NCBI GenBank assembly: GCA_026387805.1
Contig: JAPLKY010000367.1
Span: 1 to 9,998 of the forward strand
Length of the DNA: 9,998 bases
Reading direction: 5' to 3'
From: Candidatus Krumholzibacteriia bacterium
Lineage (GTDB): Bacteria > Krumholzibacteriota > Krumholzibacteriia > Krumholzibacteriales > Krumholzibacteriaceae
How positions within the stretch are numbered: the stretch's first letter is position 1; each line of letters starts with the position of its first letter. The notes under the pieces were generated by a model. The model worked only from the letters and a program-made list of their open reading frames with translations, did no database searches and was not told where the DNA came from. A program made the translations under genes and the position numbers. Below are positions 6,478 through 9,998 of the stretch, piece after piece.

Positions 6478-7809
6478 TCAATCCTTGAAGATGAATTCCT
6501 CGGATCCGATCGCGATGAGGTCTTCCTTCTCGAGCGTCTTCTCTTCCATCTCTTCGCCGTTGATCGTTACCTTGTTGCGTCCGTCGATCTTCTGAAGAAC
6601 GTATTCGGAGCCCTTCCGCAGAACCTCCACGGTGACGCGCGGTGCGAAGATCCCCGTAAGCCGGATATCCGATTCCTTCCCGCGCCCGATCACGGTTCGC
6701 TCCTTGTCGAGCGGATACTCCTCCATCGCCGATTTTCTGAAGAGCCGCGGGGGCGCCGTCGGGCACGCCGGCTTCCGGGCGCCGGCGGCGTCGTGCCTGA
6801 AATGCGGAATGACGACGGTCTGGTCGAGATCCTCGGGATGCGACGCCTCGAGCGTCGGGATCTGGAAGAGGATCTCGTACTTGCCGATCATGATGAGGTC
6901 GCCGTTCGAAAGTCCCGCTTCGCTCACCGGTCTTTCGTTGAGGAGCGTGCCGTTCTTGCTCCCGAGATCGCGGAGCACGTAGCCGTCCTTGCGGGCGGCG
7001 ATGACGGCATGCTTGCGCGACACGCTCAGGTTGTCGATGACGATGTCGTTTTCCGGGAGTCGCCCGACGGATATCTCGGCGCCGGAGAATGGATACGTCT
7101 TCAGCGGACGCCCCTTCAGGCGGACGACGAGGCGCGGAGGCTGGCTCAGGTAGAACGAGGAGATCGAGCCCGCGTAATCGGAAGGGATCGAACGGACGTC
7201 TTCGGCGTGCGTCACGGCGAGATCGGTGAACAGGTTGATCTCGAGCGGACGCTTCGCCGTGATCGTGAAGACCTTGACGAGGAAATCCTCCCGCGCGCTC
7301 GAAGCGGGCCCCCGGTCGGAGCGAAGGCTGTAGCAGGCGATCGCCTTCCCCGTCTGATACCGCAGGAAGAAGAAGATCCCCTGATTCCGTGCCGATATGA
7401 TCGCGCTGTAGCGATCCTTCTCGGCGCGTTCGAGGAGCTCCTCGAGGTCGACGAGCGCCGAGGAGACCTTGAGCTCGGGCTTCTTTTGAAGATACACGAG
7501 AAGCGAATGGTACAGAATGATGTCGGCCTCGTAGGCGATGATCTTGGGGAATTGCGTCCGGTTGATTTCGAGGAAGAAATCGCGCAGCCGGAGCGGACGG
7601 AAGGCGTCGCCGTCGCTCGCGCAGGCCCAGTATATCTGCCCTTCATTGATGAAGAGAAGGTACTGGATGTTGTCGTTGAACACCTCGAGGATGACCGGCC
7701 CCTTCCTGCTTCGCCCGGCGTAATCCCTGACGATTGCGTCGAACTCGCATGGATCGAAGTCGCGAGGGTTCAGGAGCACGAGCCGATACGGTATCTGCAG
7801 CCTGGTCAT
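6478..7809 (-). CDS. Tandem FHA-domain protein with an unassigned N-terminal domain
   Basis: The 443-residue soluble protein has three parts. Residues 1-220 form a domain I cannot assign firmly; residues 38-80 (ILEVFNDNIQYLLFINEGQI, then YWACASDGD and LRDFFLEI) recall the DUF4388/PATAN pattern of a sensor-like fold. A canonical FHA domain spans about 228-315, with ISVGR (246-250), SVSRKH (262-267) and LGSKNGT (282-288), the residues that bind phosphothreonine. A second FHA-like domain covers about 353-443, with VIGRGKESDI (373-382) and INGEEM (416-421). In it the S-R-x-H motif is replaced by APRVTV (389-394), so phosphopeptide binding is doubtful. The linker has LDQTVVIP (328-335), like the Thr motifs that kinases phosphorylate in FHA proteins. 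The likely role is reader or adaptor for the kinase encoded downstream. A GGAAAGG site lies about 8 bases before the ATG at 7809, and 25 bases separate it from the TPR gene upstream. Confidence 0.9.
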   Translation of the reverse strand: MTRLQIPYRLVLLNPRDFDPCEFDAIVRDYAGRSRKGPVILEVFNDNIQYLLFINEGQIYWACASDGDAFRPLRLRDFFLEINRTQFPKIIAYEADIILYHSLLVYLQKKPELKVSSALVDLEELLERAEKDRYSAIISARNQGIFFFLRYQTGKAIACYSLRSDRGPASSAREDFLVKVFTITAKRPLEINLFTDLAVTHAEDVRSIPSDYAGSISSFYLSQPPRLVVRLKGRPLKTYPFSGAEISVGRLPENDIVIDNLSVSRKHAVIAARKDGYVLRDLGSKNGTLLNERPVSEAGLSNGDLIMIGKYEILFQIPTLEASHPEDLDQTVVIPHFRHDAAGARKPACPTAPPRLFRKSAMEEYPLDKERTVIGRGKESDIRLTGIFAPRVTVEVLRKGSEYVLQKIDGRNKVTINGEEMEEKTLEKEDLIAIGSEEFIFKD

Positions 7810-7834
7810 CGTCTTGACCTTTCCGGTCCCCGGA

Positions 7835-9088
7835 TCATTTCACTTCGGCGTGAAAGCGTTTGAGATTGCGCCGCGCCTTTTCGTTCGCGGGATCGAGCGC
7901 GAGAGCCTTCTTCCAGGCCTCGATCGCGTCCTCGATCTTCTCGAGCTTGTAGTAGGCGTTCCCGAGGTTCGTGTACGCGGAGCTCGAGTCATTGCTTCGA
8001 CCGATCGCCTCGTTGTACATCTCGATCGCTTCCTTGTACGAACCGAGGCGGTAGAACACGTAGCCGAGGTTGTTGTAGGCGGCGGCGAGCTCGGGATTGA
8101 GCGATATGGCCTTCTTGAATGCCTCGGTCGCCTTCTCCTCTTCGTTGATCTCGGTATAGGTGAGTCCGAGATTGTTGTACGTCTCGGTCATCGCCGGATC
8201 GAGATCGATCGCCTTCCCGAAGAGCCCGAGCGCCTTCTCGTACTGTCCATTGTGGTAAGCCATGACGCCGGCGTTGTTGAGCATCCGCGCCTCGGTCGAG
8301 CGCCGTTTCTTCTCCTCTTCCTCGATGCTCTTCTTCTGATCCTCGACGAGGTTCATGATGCCGGTATGATTGTCCGAGAGCTCTCTCACGAGCTTGCGAT
8401 GCTCGCCGAGCCCGGTTTCTATCGTTTCGAGATTCTTCGCGAGAGCCCCTTTCCAGCCGGATACCTCGTCGCGGAAGGTTTGAAACAGCTGGTCGCCCGA
8501 GTCGATCTTGCGCTCGATCTCGTCCGTCTTCGCGTCGAGGGTGAGAACGACCGCCTCGATCGCCTTCTGCTTCTCCTCGGACGTCGCGCGAACGAGGCTC
8601 GCGATGTCGTCGAGCTTCCGCTCGACGCCGGTCTTGAGCTCCGTGACGGATGTTTCGTTCCTCTCGCGCATTTCCTTCATGAGATCGAGCAAATCGCTTC
8701 CGCTCTTCCGCTGGGATTCCCACGTCTTTTCGAGCTCGGCGAGAACGCCGGCCATCGCGTCCTCCCCCCGGGCCGCCTCGCCGGCGATCAAACGCTCGAT
8801 GCGGCAGGTGCGCGCGTCGTCGTCATGAAACCTGCACAGCTCTCCGAGGCATTCGACGCGGCCGCGATAGGATTTCGCGAGGAAGCGGACGGGCACGACG
8901 GAGGCGATCTCGTCGACGAGCGATTCCTCCGTGCGCTGTTTCGACGACGGATTGATGAAGATTTCGTCGTCGCTCCCCGTGGAGGTCCGTGTGCCGTCGC
9001 TCATCGGCTCGACGTCGTCGAGTTCGCGGACGAGAAGCTCCTTGTCGTCGAGAATCGACGTTTGCGTTATCAATGGGCAGATCTTCAT
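7835..9088 (-). CDS. Cysteine-motif / coiled-coil / four-TPR scaffold protein
   Basis: The 417-residue protein has no signal peptide or membrane segment. The N-terminus begins MKICPL (C4), then a low-complexity acidic stretch (20-60). A Cys cluster follows, with C80, C85 and C95 (ECLGELCRFHDDDARTC, 79-95), suggesting a four-Cys metal or iron-sulfur site made with C4. A long charged helical region (about 112-266) is a likely coiled coil. The C-terminus has four perfectly contiguous 34-residue TPRs at 267-300, 301-334, 335-368 and 369-402, each with the NNxG/NLG...Y...A...A..LxP pattern. TPRs bind protein partners, so it is probably a scaffold in the phosphosignalling operon. GGAGGAAAGGTG lies before the ATG at 9088. 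It begins 25 bases after the upstream gene's stop and ends 25 bases before the FHA gene. The Cys site is seen directly; its metal is inference. Confidence 0.9.
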   Translation of the reverse strand: MKICPLITQTSILDDKELLVRELDDVEPMSDGTRTSTGSDDEIFINPSSKQRTEESLVDEIASVVPVRFLAKSYRGRVECLGELCRFHDDDARTCRIERLIAGEAARGEDAMAGVLAELEKTWESQRKSGSDLLDLMKEMRERNETSVTELKTGVERKLDDIASLVRATSEEKQKAIEAVVLTLDAKTDEIERKIDSGDQLFQTFRDEVSGWKGALAKNLETIETGLGEHRKLVRELSDNHTGIMNLVEDQKKSIEEEEKKRRSTEARMLNNAGVMAYHNGQYEKALGLFGKAIDLDPAMTETYNNLGLTYTEINEEEKATEAFKKAISLNPELAAAYNNLGYVFYRLGSYKEAIEMYNEAIGRSNDSSSAYTNLGNAYYKLEKIEDAIEAWKKALALDPANEKARRNLKRFHAEVK

Positions 9089-9113
9089 GATGGCACCTTT
9101 CCTCCGGATGGCG

Positions 9114-9998
9114 TCAGAGCGCTTCCGACTTTTCGAGCACCAGGACCCGTTCCTCGCATTGCGATTCCATGAACCGCGTATAGTTTTTCAGGGCGCGCTG
9201 GCGGCTGTCCCTGAAATCGGCCCGCTCGCCGGCGATTCCGGCGAAGAACGAGGCCGCCATTCCGTGATCACCCGTGCGCTCCCTGGCGATGCCCGCCAGG
9301 TACAGGTGATCGTATCGTTCCGCATCGGAAGAATAGCCGGCGCCGTCGCTCGCGCCGAACGCGGCGCACGCGAGGGCCGGTCGATCCATGCACAGATAGA
9401 CGGCTCCGAGGAGATCGCTCCGCAGGGCGCGCGAAACGACGCCGCGCGACAGAATCTCGAGCGCTTCCGCCGCTCCCGTACGATCGAGAACGAGACGCAC
9501 GAGGCGGGCGATATCTTTCTCCCCCGCGGATCCTTCATCGAGGCGCGCGGAGAGAACGTGAATCTCGCGATCCGCCCATTGCGTGTACGACCGCTCGATG
9601 CGCTTGAGCACGCGGCCCTTCTCGGGAGCGCTTTCGAGCGCTTCGGCATAGAGCCGTCCCGCGCGCTCGACGTCTCCCGCGTTATGGTGAATCTCGGCGA
9701 GCTCGATCGCAAGGTCGAGCGCGTCTTCCGGACCGAGGGCCGAGCGTCCCTTGGCGACGAGGGCTTCCGCTGCTTCGATGCGCCCGGCACCGGCGAAGAG
9801 CGACGCTCCGAGCGAGAAATGCTCGCGTCGCGGTCCCCGCTCGATGAGGATCGCCAGCCGCGAGACGAGCTCGTCGACGACGGCGTCGTCGTGCGCGGGG
9901 AAGGCGCCGAGGAGGGCGAACGCCTCGTCGTCCGCATGTGCCGTTATGAGGCAGTCGGCACGGAGGATGCGTTCGGTGTCGCGGAGCTCCTGCGGCCA
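9114..9998 (-). CDS. TPR-like helical repeat protein, 5' end outside window
   Basis: An open frame runs from the window edge to TGA at 9116-9114, giving 294 C-terminal residues. The frame continues through to the edge with consistent codon use, so the GTG at 9611 is internal and not the start. The protein is almost all helix, with repeated TPR/SEL-like pairs of small residues. Examples are LDLAIELAEIHHNAGDVERA followed by GRLYAEALESAP, and later the segments ALRSDLLGAVYLCMDRPALA and HLYLAGIARERTGDHGMAAS. Repeats are divergent from the TPR consensus and no catalytic motif is seen. It is the first visible gene of the leftward operon and lies 25 bases before the TPR/Cys gene. A scaffold role with the kinase is inferred from position only. 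The missing N-terminus could hold another domain. Confidence 0.8.
   Translation of the reverse strand, partial: WPQELRDTERILRADCLITAHADDEAFALLGAFPAHDDAVVDELVSRLAILIERGPRREHFSLGASLFAGAGRIEAAEALVAKGRSALGPEDALDLAIELAEIHHNAGDVERAGRLYAEALESAPEKGRVLKRIERSYTQWADREIHVLSARLDEGSAGEKDIARLVRLVLDRTGAAEALEILSRGVVSRALRSDLLGAVYLCMDRPALACAAFGASDGAGYSSDAERYDHLYLAGIARERTGDHGMAASFFAGIAGERADFRDSRQRALKNYTRFMESQCEERVLVLEKSEAL

Noticed and set aside
5750..6766. An open stretch upstream of the kinase gene in the same frame, which would make a 945-residue protein
   Set aside because: It reads the phosphoesterase gene out of frame; the extra part is Arg/Gly-rich with no domain, while the phosphoesterase frame has all five metal motifs. 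The kinase starts at 5749.
6001..9172. Long plus-strand open frames (620 and 452 codons) opposite the FHA and TPR genes
   Set aside because: Both are antisense to genes with clear FHA and TPR motifs; their own products have repeated Arg/Asp/Leu-rich sequence mirroring the sense codons.

Overview
This is a GC-rich bacterial window with dense gene packing and strong use of GC-ending codons. A heptosyltransferase-type glycosyltransferase points to a diderm (LPS-making) cell. The eukaryote-like Ser/Thr kinase with PEGA repeats, the FHA protein and the abundant TPR proteins are typical of Acidobacteria, Deltaproteobacteria or FCB-type candidate phyla. I cannot place it more precisely from sequence alone.

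Layout from left to right. Positions 1-626 (minus, cut by the window edge) hold a kinase-like protein that lacks the usual catalytic residues. It has its own plausible sigma70 promoter (668-696). Positions 759-1576 (minus) hold a two-gene unit: a PtsN-type PTS EIIA protein and, overlapping it by a few bases, a short C4 zinc-ribbon protein. Divergent from these, 1702-2652 (plus) is rsgA, the ribosome-assembly GTPase, broken by a single in-frame amber codon at 2236-2238 just before its P-loop. An intergenic stretch with a perfect 10-bp hairpin (2653-2836) leads to a GT9 glycosyltransferase (2837-3943, plus). That gene converges on, and overlaps by 15 bp, a leftward operon filling the rest of the window.

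The leftward operon (9998 to 3929, minus) reads in transcription order: a TPR-like helical protein (5' end outside the window), a cysteine-motif/coiled-coil/TPR protein, a protein with two FHA-type domains, a calcineurin-like metallophosphoesterase, and a transmembrane Ser/Thr kinase with two C-terminal PEGA domains. Spacings are 25, 25, 3 and -4 bp, so the five are very probably co-transcribed and partly translationally coupled.

The likely joint role is a protein-phosphorylation circuit: a membrane kinase senses the envelope through PEGA domains, the FHA protein reads phosphothreonine, the TPR proteins scaffold, and the metallophosphoesterase may remove phosphate or hydrolyse a nucleotide. 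The kinase-like protein at the left edge may belong to the same signalling network. This functional picture is inference. The domain calls rest on visible motifs. No RNA genes, CRISPR arrays, insertion sequences or attachment sites were seen, and no stretch over 300 bases lacks a gene.
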